Below, one piece after another: positions 1 through 7,167 of a stretch of DNA of 28,693 nt. The stretch is from a virus: IMG/VR virus record IMGVR_UViG_3300027896_000165, positions 1-28,693 of that record; one strand, given 5' to 3'. Under the pieces are notes generated by a model, which had not been told where the DNA came from, ran no database searches, and was given only the letters and a program-made list of their open reading frames with translations. Positions within the stretch are counted from its first letter, which is position 1. Each line of letters begins with the position of its first letter. Position numbers and translations under genes: made by a program.

Positions 1-1
1 C

Positions 2-724
2 GTGTCCAAAATGGCTGATGATGAATTGGTTACCCGTCTTGCTGGAAATCCTTGGATGGACCTTATGAAAAAAGTTCGGGAAGACCCCGCAAACAAAGGT
101 AAGTCTGTAAAAGAACTTGCCGGTATAGCCAAGAAGTTATACAAAAAAGCGGACGATGAAAAAGTTGAAGAAAAAGTCTGCCCAAAATGTGGAAAGCCCG
201 AATGTGCTTGCATGAAAGAGGCATCCGAGGAGGTTACAGTGAAGGATTTTTGGACGAAAGAAGCATCGGATGCTGTAGCAAAAGCTCTTATTGCTGACGC
301 TGCAGAATCCCCTGTTCAAGAGCAGCAGGAAGAACATGAAAAAGCAGAAACTCCTGCGGAAGAAGCTAAGGAAAAAGGAAAAGAATCCGGTCAGAATGAC
401 CCAAGATATTTTTATCAACATGGTAAATCTAAACCAGAAGCCGCTGCTCCTGCAGTAGCCCCTGAAAAAGAAGTACCAGCCCCGGCTCCTGTTCCTGAAA
501 AGAAAGTGGAAGTAGAAGCGAAAAAAGAAGAAGTTCCTGCTGTCCCGGCTCCGGTTCCTGAAAAGAAACCTGAAGTCGAAGCTAAGAAAAAGGAAACAGA
601 AGAAGTGGTTGATACCAGTGCTCTTGCAGTTGAAAAATTCGATAACATCGAATTATCCGCTGGCATGGTAGATACTGAATTGACTGCAAGTGAAAAAGCC
701 CAGTTAGACCAACTTTTTAAATAA
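2..724 (+). CDS. Acidic/lysine-rich low-complexity phage protein with Cys cluster
   Basis: Function not recognised. From the GTG at position 2 the frame reads 240 residues. An in-frame ATG lies at 11 and the frame may extend upstream of the window, so the true start is unknown. Residues 15-49 form a short basic helical segment (NPWMDLMKKVRE, then KELAGIAKKLYKK). A Cys cluster CPKCGKPECAC follows at residues 60-70 and could bind one zinc ion. Residues 100-200 are Glu/Lys/Ala/Pro-rich and probably disordered, with a 21-residue unit repeated twice (residues 161-202, PAPVPEKK core). The C-terminus ends in a short predicted helix (TASEKAQLDQLF). It sits just upstream of the tail tube gene with a 52-base gap, so a virion or assembly role is plausible by position only. 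The stop at 722-724 and consistent coding character make the gene itself convincing. Confidence 0.75.
   Translation: MSKMADDELVTRLAGNPWMDLMKKVREDPANKGKSVKELAGIAKKLYKKADDEKVEEKVCPKCGKPECACMKEASEEVTVKDFWTKEASDAVAKALIADAAESPVQEQQEEHEKAETPAEEAKEKGKESGQNDPRYFYQHGKSKPEAAAPAVAPEKEVPAPAPVPEKKVEVEAKKEEVPAVPAPVPEKKPEVEAKKKETEEVVDTSALAVEKFDNIELSAGMVDTELTASEKAQLDQLFK
482..607 (+). repeat. Two tandem 63-bp units inside the first gene
   Basis: Units 482-544 and 545-607 encode two successive 21-residue segments, each starting PAPVPEKK, followed by VEVEAKK or PEVEAKK and an acidic tail. The DNA copies differ at several third positions, so the duplication is not recent or is under protein-level selection. 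Such Pro/Lys/Glu repeats usually form extended linkers. Confidence 0.7.
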
Positions 725-731
725 TGGTATC

Positions 732-760
732 TTTGCATCTTTTGATGCATGGATTGTAAT
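732..760 (+). other. Hairpin with CRISPR-handle-like 3' flank upstream of tail tube gene
   Basis: TGCATC (734-739) pairs with GATGCA (744-749) around a TTTT loop. The stem is followed at once by TGGATTGTAAT (750-760). This flank matches, at 10 of 11 bases, the TGGATTGAAAT that follows the stem of the CRISPR-repeat-like element at 1678-1688. The stem sequences differ but both pair. There is no T-tract, so it is a poor intrinsic terminator. It lies just ahead of the Shine-Dalgarno of the tail tube gene and could instead be an mRNA leader structure. Confidence 0.4.
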
Positions 761-762
761 AT

Positions 763-769
763 AAGGAGG
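763..769 (+). promoter_or_regulatory. Strong Shine-Dalgarno site for tail tube gene
   Basis: AAGGAGG lies 7 bases before the ATG at 777. It is the best ribosome-binding site in the window, in keeping with the high copy number of tail tube subunits. Confidence 0.85.
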
Positions 770-776
770 ATTAAAC

Positions 777-1481
777 ATGCCGTCTACAGGAAGAGATTTT
801 GACTCTTATATATTCCGTAAAGGCGTGTCACCGAATACCTTATCGGTTATAAGTTCCAAAAATCGTATTTTTGCGTACAATGCTGGTGGAGAACAAAAAC
901 AAATTGGCGTCATTGCCACTTTTGACCCGTCTGAATCTAGGACGGTTGAACCAGTACGTGGAATTGGTTTCGGGGACCATATAGCTGAGCTCGTCCCTGG
1001 GGTAACTGACCCTATGACAATATCGGTGACTCGTACAGCCCTTTATTTATCCAATATCATGCAGGTATTCGGGTACAAAGCGGGTGTTGACGGAATCACA
1101 CGTTCATTAAAGCATCACCGTTGGCCCTTTGATGTATGGCAGGAAGTTGTGTTCAGCACAATTGCTAAACGTCAAATGCAGGGGAATGCTACTATTGACC
1201 AGGCCGGACTTCTTGAAAGGCTTCCACAGGAGCCAAAAGAGGGTTCCAGCGGTAATGGTGATGAGAATGCAATTGGTCTTTTAACAATCTATGAAGCATG
1301 CTGGATGTCGGATTATTCGATATCTTATGCTTCGGATTCTGCAATTGTTCAGGAAACGTGCACGATTACTGTATCCGACATATTGGCCGGAACAGACTTG
1401 AATAAGTACTATTCAGAGGTCGAACCGTATTCGACAATGAATACTCAGGGTAAAGGGTTATCAATTAGATTACCTGGGTAA
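777..1481 (+). CDS. Putative tail tube protein
   Basis: A 234-residue protein that I assign as the subunit of the inner tail tube, which forms stacked hexameric rings around the tape measure. The beta-rich pattern with a central GFGDHIAELVPG and ISVTRTALYLSN segment (about residues 62-94) and a conserved C-terminal strand region (CWMSDYSISYA, then TCTITVSDI) fits T4 gp19-type tubes of myoviruses. A charged Gly/Ser loop near residues 150-165 (KEGSSGNGDEN) looks like a surface insertion, and the protein is longer than T4 gp19 (about 163 residues). The ATG at 777 is fixed by an excellent AAGGAGG. Context supports the call: chaperone-position genes and the tape measure follow. The call rests on pattern and synteny, so another tail structural role is possible. 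Confidence 0.7.
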   Translation: MPSTGRDFDSYIFRKGVSPNTLSVISSKNRIFAYNAGGEQKQIGVIATFDPSESRTVEPVRGIGFGDHIAELVPGVTDPMTISVTRTALYLSNIMQVFGYKAGVDGITRSLKHHRWPFDVWQEVVFSTIAKRQMQGNATIDQAGLLERLPQEPKEGSSGNGDENAIGLLTIYEACWMSDYSISYASDSAIVQETCTITVSDILAGTDLNKYYSEVEPYSTMNTQGKGLSIRLPG

Positions 1482-1522
1482 AATAGTATAAGTTAAGTTA
1501 ATATTCCTCTTGGGGAATAACA

Positions 1523-1553
1523 ACCGGGAGCCCAGTGTCAAAGGGCTCCCGGT
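1523..1553 (+). terminator. Perfect 11-bp stem-loop after tail tube gene
   Basis: ACCGGGAGCCC (1523-1533) is the exact reverse complement of GGGCTCCCGGT (1543-1553), with a 9-base loop. It starts 42 bases after the tail tube stop. A GC-rich stem in AT-rich DNA at this place suggests a terminator or an mRNA 3'-end stabiliser. The following bases are AAATCTAAATT rather than a U-tract, so full intrinsic termination is doubtful and partial read-through or RNA processing is as likely. Confidence 0.55.
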
Positions 1554-1660
1554 AAATCTAAATTCAGATAACGGATAGTATTATTAAAATCGAGATAAGA
1601 TACCTCATCTTTATCCCCTTGGAATATTCTCCTTATATTATTTCTCTATTGTATAGTGTT

Positions 1661-1688
1661 GTCGCTCCCCGGGAGCGTGGATTGAAAT
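1661..1688 (+). CRISPR. Solitary type I-C CRISPR-repeat-like unit
   Basis: A single 28-base element begins GTCGC and ends GCGTGGATTGAAAT, the conserved ends of type I-C repeats that Cas5d recognises. Its centre is an inverted repeat, CGCTCC (1663-1668) with GGAGCG (1672-1677), giving a 6-bp stem and 3-base loop. Typical I-C repeats are about 32 bases with a longer stem and loop, so this copy is a shortened form. The 11 bases after the stem (1678-1688, TGGATTGAAAT) match the I-C crRNA 5' handle. There is no second copy or spacer nearby, so this is not an array. It lies in the 5' leader of the gene at 1719, in the transcribed orientation. Phage-borne solitary repeats are known as RNA anti-CRISPRs (Racrs), and that role is an inference here. 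Confidence 0.75.
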
Positions 1689-1718
1689 AAACATATCTAA
1701 ATTTAAATAGGAGTTCTT

Positions 1719-2300
1719 ATGAATTTATCTGAGATTCTTACCGGAATAAAAAAGACATTTACAAAGTTTAAGATTGTAGAAATGAAGGAGTTAGGTCTTA
1801 CCTTTAAACTTGAGCCACTATCCTCGGAAGAAGAATTAAAAATTTTAGAGGCCTGTAAGGATGTTGAAGGGATACAATATATTTCGAATATAAAACGGCA
1901 TAGCCTAGCTTATGCTATAAAAAAGATAAACGATTTAGAATTAAATGAGGATGTGACTTACGAGGAAAATGGGCAAAAGAAGACCATGTCAAAATTTTTA
2001 TACATGGGGAAGCAAATAGCTGATTGGCCCTCTCCTCTTGTGGATATGCTATTTGAAGCCTACACAAATCTTCAAACTGAAGTAGAGGACATGGTAAAAA
2101 CTAAAACCAAGTTTGATACTTATACCCCGATTAAGACACCGGAGATACAGGCTAAACCCCAATTTACCCGAATTGAAGAAAAGGATGAAGAGGGTGATAC
2201 TGAAACAGATAAGTTGAATAAACAGATTGAAAAAGAGGCAAATCAGGTTGATGTTCATATGGACGATGCTGTAGAAACAGCGAAAATTACAAAAAAATGA
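1719..2300 (+). CDS. Putative tail assembly chaperone, first (gpG-like position)
   Basis: A 193-residue protein with no recognisable catalytic motif. It is small, acidic and mostly helical, with an N-terminal folded part (residues 1-120, including LTFKLEPLSSEEELKILEA) and a charged, probably disordered C-terminal tail (residues 140-193, rich in Glu, Asp and Lys). Its place between tail tube and tape measure, and its link to the next gene through a slippery heptamer, match the lambda G/GT class of tape-measure chaperones. Such chaperones are often found by synteny rather than sequence. The start ATG has AGGAG at 1709-1713 with a 5-base spacer. The leader carries the CRISPR-repeat-like hairpin, which could affect translation or mRNA processing. 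Confidence 0.6.
   Translation: MNLSEILTGIKKTFTKFKIVEMKELGLTFKLEPLSSEEELKILEACKDVEGIQYISNIKRHSLAYAIKKINDLELNEDVTYEENGQKKTMSKFLYMGKQIADWPSPLVDMLFEAYTNLQTEVEDMVKTKTKFDTYTPIKTPEIQAKPQFTRIEEKDEEGDTETDKLNKQIEKEANQVDVHMDDAVETAKITKK
2291..2300 (+). promoter_or_regulatory. Candidate -1 ribosomal frameshift site with ATGA stop-start overlap
   Basis: In the upstream gene's frame the sequence reads A AAA AAA TGA: a perfect X_XXY_YYZ slippery heptamer directly before the stop at 2298-2300. A slip of -1 places the ribosome on the ATG at 2297 and into the next open frame, giving a fusion of about 544 residues. The same bases form an ATGA overlap, so re-initiation after termination is the alternative. No good Shine-Dalgarno precedes 2297. 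Confidence 0.55.
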
Positions 2301-3352
2301 AAAAGACTGAAGCATACCAAATTCTATCGGACCTTATTTTTAAAGGTTTTATTACCGTGGCCGCAACTATCGGTAATAAGCATATGATTTTAAAAACGGT
2401 TAATGACCGGGAATTTGATATGATAAAATTCAGGTCCGGGACAGACAAGGGACCTGAGTATATAACCCGGTTTAATACATTTTTTCTTGCTTATAGTGTA
2501 TTCATGGTGGATGGATACAATATGTTACAGGACCGGGAGGAGAATATTAGGACTCTTCAGGAATTCTTTTGTAAGGTGCCCATTAAATTCTATGAAAAAA
2601 TTATTTCTGAGACATCCATAATCCGGGATAAGTCGTACGATTCTTTAAAGTTTTTAGAGGGGTATACTTACACGGATTCAGCCAGGTGGAAATGGAAGGC
2701 TCTTAATGGGGCTTTTCCGAATAGTACAGTATTTACCGGTATTCCTGGTAGTTCGGATTTAGGTATTAATGCCCATCAGGAAAATTGGGTTCATATAAAT
2801 AGGATGGTGGATGACTTTGATAGTAATAGCAGGGAATTTGAGACGGCTGTTTTAATAGCATCGGCTTCTAATCCAAAGGGAGCGAAGCAGATACGTAGCC
2901 GTCATGATAGTAATACGCAGAATGTAGAGGACCGGAGAAAGAAGCTTGCTCATGAAGGGTATATTGATGTTGATACGTGGTCTCCGGAGGGATGGGCGGC
3001 TCCTGTGGATACGGCTGAGGAGTTGGTAGCGGAATTAGAGCGTCAGATATCGGGCGTAAAGGATAAGCATGACGTATTTATGGAGAACTATTTAAAATCG
3101 ATGAATGACCAGGCTGAGGCCCAGTCCAGGCAAGCGGAAGAGCGGTTAAAGAAGATGTCTGAGGAAGGTAACCAGGCTCTTATTACGGGTTCACAGCGGG
3201 CGCTTACGACGAAGGAAGCAAAGGCGTTGTTTTCTAGTCCATCAGAGAAGTCGCATGTTATATCGGTATTATCGGATGAGCAGTCGACTGTAGAAGGTAA
3301 AGAAAAATACATGAGTAAGATAGGGTCAAAAGTTTTAACAGGGAAGAAATAA
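2297..3352 (+). CDS. Putative second tail assembly chaperone / tail protein (gpT-like position)
   Basis: A 351-residue protein of unknown fold lying directly before the tape measure. The first 200 residues look globular (for example EYITRFNTFFLAYSVFMVDG and the helical QEFFCKVPIKFYEKII). Residues 215-300 are highly charged and helical with coiled-coil character (ELERQISGVKDKHDVF, then QAEAQSRQAEERLKKM). The gene overlaps the upstream stop as ATGA, is in the -1 frame relative to it and has no clear ribosome-binding site, so it is probably made by frameshift fusion, translational coupling, or both. Position suggests it acts with the preceding chaperone on the tape measure. A baseplate or tail-terminator role cannot be excluded from sequence alone. 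Confidence 0.55.
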   Translation: MKKTEAYQILSDLIFKGFITVAATIGNKHMILKTVNDREFDMIKFRSGTDKGPEYITRFNTFFLAYSVFMVDGYNMLQDREENIRTLQEFFCKVPIKFYEKIISETSIIRDKSYDSLKFLEGYTYTDSARWKWKALNGAFPNSTVFTGIPGSSDLGINAHQENWVHINRMVDDFDSNSREFETAVLIASASNPKGAKQIRSRHDSNTQNVEDRRKKLAHEGYIDVDTWSPEGWAAPVDTAEELVAELERQISGVKDKHDVFMENYLKSMNDQAEAQSRQAEERLKKMSEEGNQALITGSQRALTTKEAKALFSSPSEKSHVISVLSDEQSTVEGKEKYMSKIGSKVLTGKK

Positions 3353-3355
3353 AGT

Positions 3356-6300
3356 ATGGCGTTAGATGCAAAAGATATACCCTCTATAATTGATGTTCTA
3401 AAAAAAGATAAGGGTTTCGTAAAAGAATTTGGGAAAGCTTTTGGTGACCTTACAAAAGGTATTGATAAGGCGTCTAAAGCCGCGGAAGATTTTTCTGATG
3501 AAATTTATGATTTAAATAGGGGTGTTGATTCTTTAGCCAGTGAAATAAAAGGCTTACAAATTGAGAAGGGTTTTAGGGCTGATAAAGTAAGGGAATTTAC
3601 AAAAGAGCTTGATGATGCACAAAAAGGAATTAAAGAGATTCAAAAAATAGGATTTACGGACCCAAAAGAAATAGATGCTGCAACTAAAGCAATATCGGAA
3701 TACAAAAAGAAAATAGAAGACACCCATATTAAGATACAGGCGATGACAAAGTCATCCGGAGAAGTTTTTGGTCAAGTAGGTGAAGGGCTATCGGGAATCA
3801 AAAGTCTTTTTTCTAATATAAAAAATCCAAAAGCTTTTGCTGAATCAGCAAAGGATGCAAAAAATATGGGAAATAAATTAAAAGTTTCTGGGGCTACATG
3901 GGAGACGATGACTGAAAAAATGGGTTCCGCTGGAAAAATGGCTAAAATGGCTGGAGGTGCTATTGGTGGTTTAGGAAAACTTGCCGGATTAGCCTCGGGT
4001 CCACTTGCGATAGCGATGTCTGTTGGGTCAGCAGTAAAAGCCATATGGGACTTTGGTAATGCCGCTGATAAAGTTGTTAAGGATGCAAATAAAGGTTTTG
4101 CTATGGTTCGTGGTCCGGATATAATGACTCCAGATGTTAAAGGACAGTTTGATGATTTTAATAAACAGATATATAGTACTGCTCAAAATTGGAAAGATGG
4201 GGTTGATGCAGACCAAATCAGGGGGTTTACCGGAGCCCTATATCAGGCTGGAAAAACGATAACTGATTTAAATACCGGATTTAATGATTATAGGTCTACT
4301 ATTCATATAGCGGCAAAAGCTAGTAAGTCATTAGGAACTGATATAGTTCAAGTTGGAAATATGATGGGTGTTATGATGGTTGATATGAAAGCCGATTTAT
4401 CTACAGTCAATGAAACATTTAATGAGGTAGCATTTGATGCAAAAAAAGCTGGATTAAGTACGGATAGATTCTGGTCTACTGTTCAGAATGCATCCGCTTC
4501 TTTATCTATGTATGGTCTTATAACAAAAGGGGTAGCTAAAAATTTAAAAGGTATGATGGAGGGCGGGTTAGGTGCCCAAGAAGCGCAGAGTGATGTGGAG
4601 GACCTAACTGGTGCTATTAAAAATAGCAATATGGTTACAAAAGCTACGATAATACAATTTTCGGGTATAAAAAAAGCACAACAAAGGTATATTAAACAAG
4701 CAAAAGGCATGCGTGATTCAATGAAGGCTGAGGGAAAAGAAATTGAAGACCTTGAAAAAAAGAAAGCAGCAGCCCCTGAAGAAGAACAAGGAAGGTACCA
4801 GGCTAGAATAGATGAATTAAGTAGTGTCATAGACAAACAGCAAACTTCAGCGGAGATATTTGAGAAAGCAGCTAAATCTAATGACCCAACCGTTCTAGCT
4901 GAAGCTTTTGAATCCCAAGCAGGCGACGCAAATGAAATATTTTCGGACCTCGCTACTAGGATATCCGGTCAACAAGATGTAGGTGCAATAAGTTTAGAGC
5001 AGCTCCGGGTACTTGAGCAAACCGCTGGTTTAACTGGGAACCAATTTAAATCAGTAAAGGACCTTGTTAATGTAATGCATAAATTTAACATAAGTAACGA
5101 AAAATCGATTGAAAAATATTCCGAGTTGATAGCTACAAAGGGAGCAGCAGGGAATGAAGGAGTATCAGATGCTATAGATGAACTTGAAAAATCTTTAAAT
5201 GATACAGAGGATAAACAAATAGAGGCAACTCAGAAACTGGAAGACCAACTTGTACATAATGGTATGAAATCCCTAATGGCAAAGGGTATTGTTCGAATTG
5301 CTAAAACGTCAGAGCAAGCTAGGAAGCTAATAAAAAACGGTAATGCCACAGATTTAAAAGCATACTGGAAAGATGCTAAAAGTGGAGCGGATAAGACGAA
5401 AGCAGCGCAAGAAGTATTTAAAGAAAGTGAAAAGACAAAAAAAGAATTAAATGCCGCGTCAGAATCAACTTTATCCGATATTGTAGACCAAACATTATCC
5501 TATGAGGATATGCAAAAAATAGCGATGGCTGAAGGAACATATAGAATAGCCCAGTTAGGGTATGCTCAGAAATTAAATGATATGGTTTTTTCTATTTTTA
5601 AAAAAATGAAAATAGAAGAATCGGAGGGGTCTAAACAAGCTAGGAGTGATTTGAAAGAAAGGGGAATAAAAATTGGTGGAATATTTGGCAAGAGTCCAAA
5701 AGAAGAAGCTAAAATATTAGGTACAGAACTGGGAAAGCTCAAGAAAGAACGGGGTGAAATAGAAAAGGCTGGAGGGGACACTGAAAAAATTGATGAGCAG
5801 ATAAAGCAGAATATGGATACGAAGAATTTACTAGAACAAATTGATAACACAGTATCTAAAGTTGCTGGATTATACTCAAAAAGTCCAAAAGAAATAGGAG
5901 AACAGTTAACTAAAAGTATAAAAGAAGGGATACCTCTAGAGAAACTTAAAAGTACTTTCGGGGATGATATAGTTAATAGTATAAATGCAGAGGGGGCCAA
6001 ATTACTCATAAATAAATTCGATAGAGGGGGGGACATCCAGTTAAGTACGTATGAACAGACGACACTCCTGGGTGCTGAAGCTGGGTTTGGTCAGGCAAAC
6101 ACAACCCCTCCGGCCTCCCCCATTAAAAAAGAGGCAAATCTTAGGACCCCTGAAATAGTTACCTCCCCGGGTATGGTGAAGCTTGACCCGGGTGAAATGA
6201 TTTTTCCTAAAGGTATGGATATAAAAACTCTACCTACTCCTGGGTTTACGGGCCCTTCAAAAGATATAAATGGAAAAAATATTAGTATTACCGTAAACGC

Positions 6301-6382
6301 AAATGAAAAAGATTTGGCTAGTCGTATTGCGAATGAAATAAGGTCTGTTTTATATAAAGAACAACTAACAGGAATGGCTTAA
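3356..6382 (+). CDS. Tail tape measure protein
   Basis: A 1008-residue, mainly helical protein that sets tail length and fills the tube lumen. Residues 1-135 are coiled-coil-like and charged. A hydrophobic Gly/Ala-rich segment at about 188-233 (GGAIGGLGKLAGLASGPLA) is typical of tape measures and may insert in the host membrane during DNA delivery. Charged helices follow through the middle (EIEDLEKKKAAAPEEEQ and others). A short motif KSPKE occurs twice in the C-terminal third. The end (residues 930-1008) is less helical with a PGMVKLDPGEMIFPKGM segment. At roughly 1.5 angstrom per helical residue the tail would be about 150 nm long. The start follows the previous stop by 3 bases, with AGGGAAG upstream. 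Length, composition and position make this call firm. Confidence 0.9.
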   Translation: MALDAKDIPSIIDVLKKDKGFVKEFGKAFGDLTKGIDKASKAAEDFSDEIYDLNRGVDSLASEIKGLQIEKGFRADKVREFTKELDDAQKGIKEIQKIGFTDPKEIDAATKAISEYKKKIEDTHIKIQAMTKSSGEVFGQVGEGLSGIKSLFSNIKNPKAFAESAKDAKNMGNKLKVSGATWETMTEKMGSAGKMAKMAGGAIGGLGKLAGLASGPLAIAMSVGSAVKAIWDFGNAADKVVKDANKGFAMVRGPDIMTPDVKGQFDDFNKQIYSTAQNWKDGVDADQIRGFTGALYQAGKTITDLNTGFNDYRSTIHIAAKASKSLGTDIVQVGNMMGVMMVDMKADLSTVNETFNEVAFDAKKAGLSTDRFWSTVQNASASLSMYGLITKGVAKNLKGMMEGGLGAQEAQSDVEDLTGAIKNSNMVTKATIIQFSGIKKAQQRYIKQAKGMRDSMKAEGKEIEDLEKKKAAAPEEEQGRYQARIDELSSVIDKQQTSAEIFEKAAKSNDPTVLAEAFESQAGDANEIFSDLATRISGQQDVGAISLEQLRVLEQTAGLTGNQFKSVKDLVNVMHKFNISNEKSIEKYSELIATKGAAGNEGVSDAIDELEKSLNDTEDKQIEATQKLEDQLVHNGMKSLMAKGIVRIAKTSEQARKLIKNGNATDLKAYWKDAKSGADKTKAAQEVFKESEKTKKELNAASESTLSDIVDQTLSYEDMQKIAMAEGTYRIAQLGYAQKLNDMVFSIFKKMKIEESEGSKQARSDLKERGIKIGGIFGKSPKEEAKILGTELGKLKKERGEIEKAGGDTEKIDEQIKQNMDTKNLLEQIDNTVSKVAGLYSKSPKEIGEQLTKSIKEGIPLEKLKSTFGDDIVNSINAEGAKLLINKFDRGGDIQLSTYEQTTLLGAEAGFGQANTTPPASPIKKEANLRTPEIVTSPGMVKLDPGEMIFPKGMDIKTLPTPGFTGPSKDINGKNISITVNANEKDLASRIANEIRSVLYKEQLTGMA

Positions 6383-7164
6383 TGCCTGACCAAATAATAT
6401 CAGCATCAAATGACTATAATTTGTCATTGTCTGAATATCTATACAAACAGCGTGGCATTGTTCTTCCATCTAGTTTAATACCATTCTATGTAGAAATGGT
6501 AGACCAAGCGGGAGAACCCGTAGTAATAAAAAGAGATGATGATACTACTATAAAAGGTATAAAATTATATATAAATCCAGCTACTATAAGTTTTAATATG
6601 TCCAAAATTATTGGTAGGACACAAACGATGACTGGTTGGTTTGAGGAGCACTGGGGAGAAGAACTAGATGCCATATCTCTCCAGGGTAGCACGGCAGCTT
6701 TTGTTATTGGTCCCAGTGGGTTACCTCGTAAACCTGATGATATACCTCTTACAGGAGCTCGAATAGCTGATGTTACAGCACAGAAATTATATAAAGAAGA
6801 AGCAACGGTAATATCGGCTGATGCAGCACTACGACAGTCATTTAATGACTTTGTAGGAGTAAAAGACCCTGGGAGTAATACATCATCTGTATTTGATTCT
6901 GGATTAACAACGAGAAATCGTCAGTTATCTTTAGGATATCAGCAATTTAAGCAAGTGATAAAAATAATGGAAAATAACGGGTGCGTTTTTGATGGGCTCG
7001 GATTTGTAAGGGATAGAAAACAAATACAAATAAGTTATGACTATGCATGCTATCGGGGATACATTGAAAGTATCGATACCGTTGAGGATTCTGCAAGTCC
7101 ATTTAAATTTACTTATACGATGGTTTTTAAATCAGAAAGAACCATGTATACCTTAATGAAATAA
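6382..7164 (+). CDS. Baseplate/tube-adaptor-like structural protein, copy 1
   Basis: A 260-residue protein whose start overlaps the tape measure stop (TAATG), indicating translational coupling; an AGGA lies just upstream. It shares an ordered set of motifs with the next gene: INP (residues 64-66), a Trp-Gly (91-92), GSTAAF (102-107), a Y..F.....NNG helix, ISYD, and a final ASPFKFTYTMVF strand. The mostly beta pattern and the place between tape measure and hub suggest a tube-like ring or adaptor at the top of the baseplate hub (the role of gp48/gp54 in T4), or a LysM-type tail-associated protein. The family name is not certain; I infer the role from paralogy and context. Confidence 0.6.
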   Translation: MPDQIISASNDYNLSLSEYLYKQRGIVLPSSLIPFYVEMVDQAGEPVVIKRDDDTTIKGIKLYINPATISFNMSKIIGRTQTMTGWFEEHWGEELDAISLQGSTAAFVIGPSGLPRKPDDIPLTGARIADVTAQKLYKEEATVISADAALRQSFNDFVGVKDPGSNTSSVFDSGLTTRNRQLSLGYQQFKQVIKIMENNGCVFDGLGFVRDRKQIQISYDYACYRGYIESIDTVEDSASPFKFTYTMVFKSERTMYTLMK

Positions 7165-7167
7165 ATC

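Larger units (their letters stand above)
1482..1718 (+). other. Structured noncoding intergenic region
   Basis: This is the only long gene-free stretch in the window. It holds, in order: a weak hairpin at 1502-1519 (TATTCC with GGAATA), a perfect 11-bp hairpin at 1523-1553, a bulged hairpin at 1594-1615 (GATAAGAT with ATCTTTATC), the palindrome GAATATTC at 1622-1629, a solitary CRISPR-repeat-like element at 1661-1688, and the Shine-Dalgarno of the next gene at 1709-1713. I see no convincing ORF or sigma70 promoter in it. The density of inverted repeats suggests RNA-level function. Confidence 0.7.

Noticed and set aside
415-750. Minus-strand open frame of 111 codons over the first gene
   Set aside because: Its Ser/Thr/Ala/Gly-rich product mirrors the repeat-coding region of the + strand gene.
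725-776. Intrinsic terminator between the first gene and the tail tube gene
   Set aside because: The hairpin at 734-749 has a 6-bp AT-containing stem and is followed by TGGATTG rather than a T-run.
1652-1657. TATAGT as a -10 promoter element just before the CRISPR-like repeat
   Set aside because: No -35-like hexamer at 16-18 bases upstream, and a start about 7 bases downstream would fall inside the repeat and remove its 5' end.
1482-1718. A CRISPR array with spacers
   Set aside because: Only one repeat-like unit is present, with no second copy at spacer distance on either side.
5566-6036. Minus-strand open frame of 156 codons
   Set aside because: It lies fully inside the tape measure gene, has a Ser/Pro/Phe/Ile-rich composition typical of the antisense of Lys/Glu-rich helices, and lacks a ribosome-binding context.
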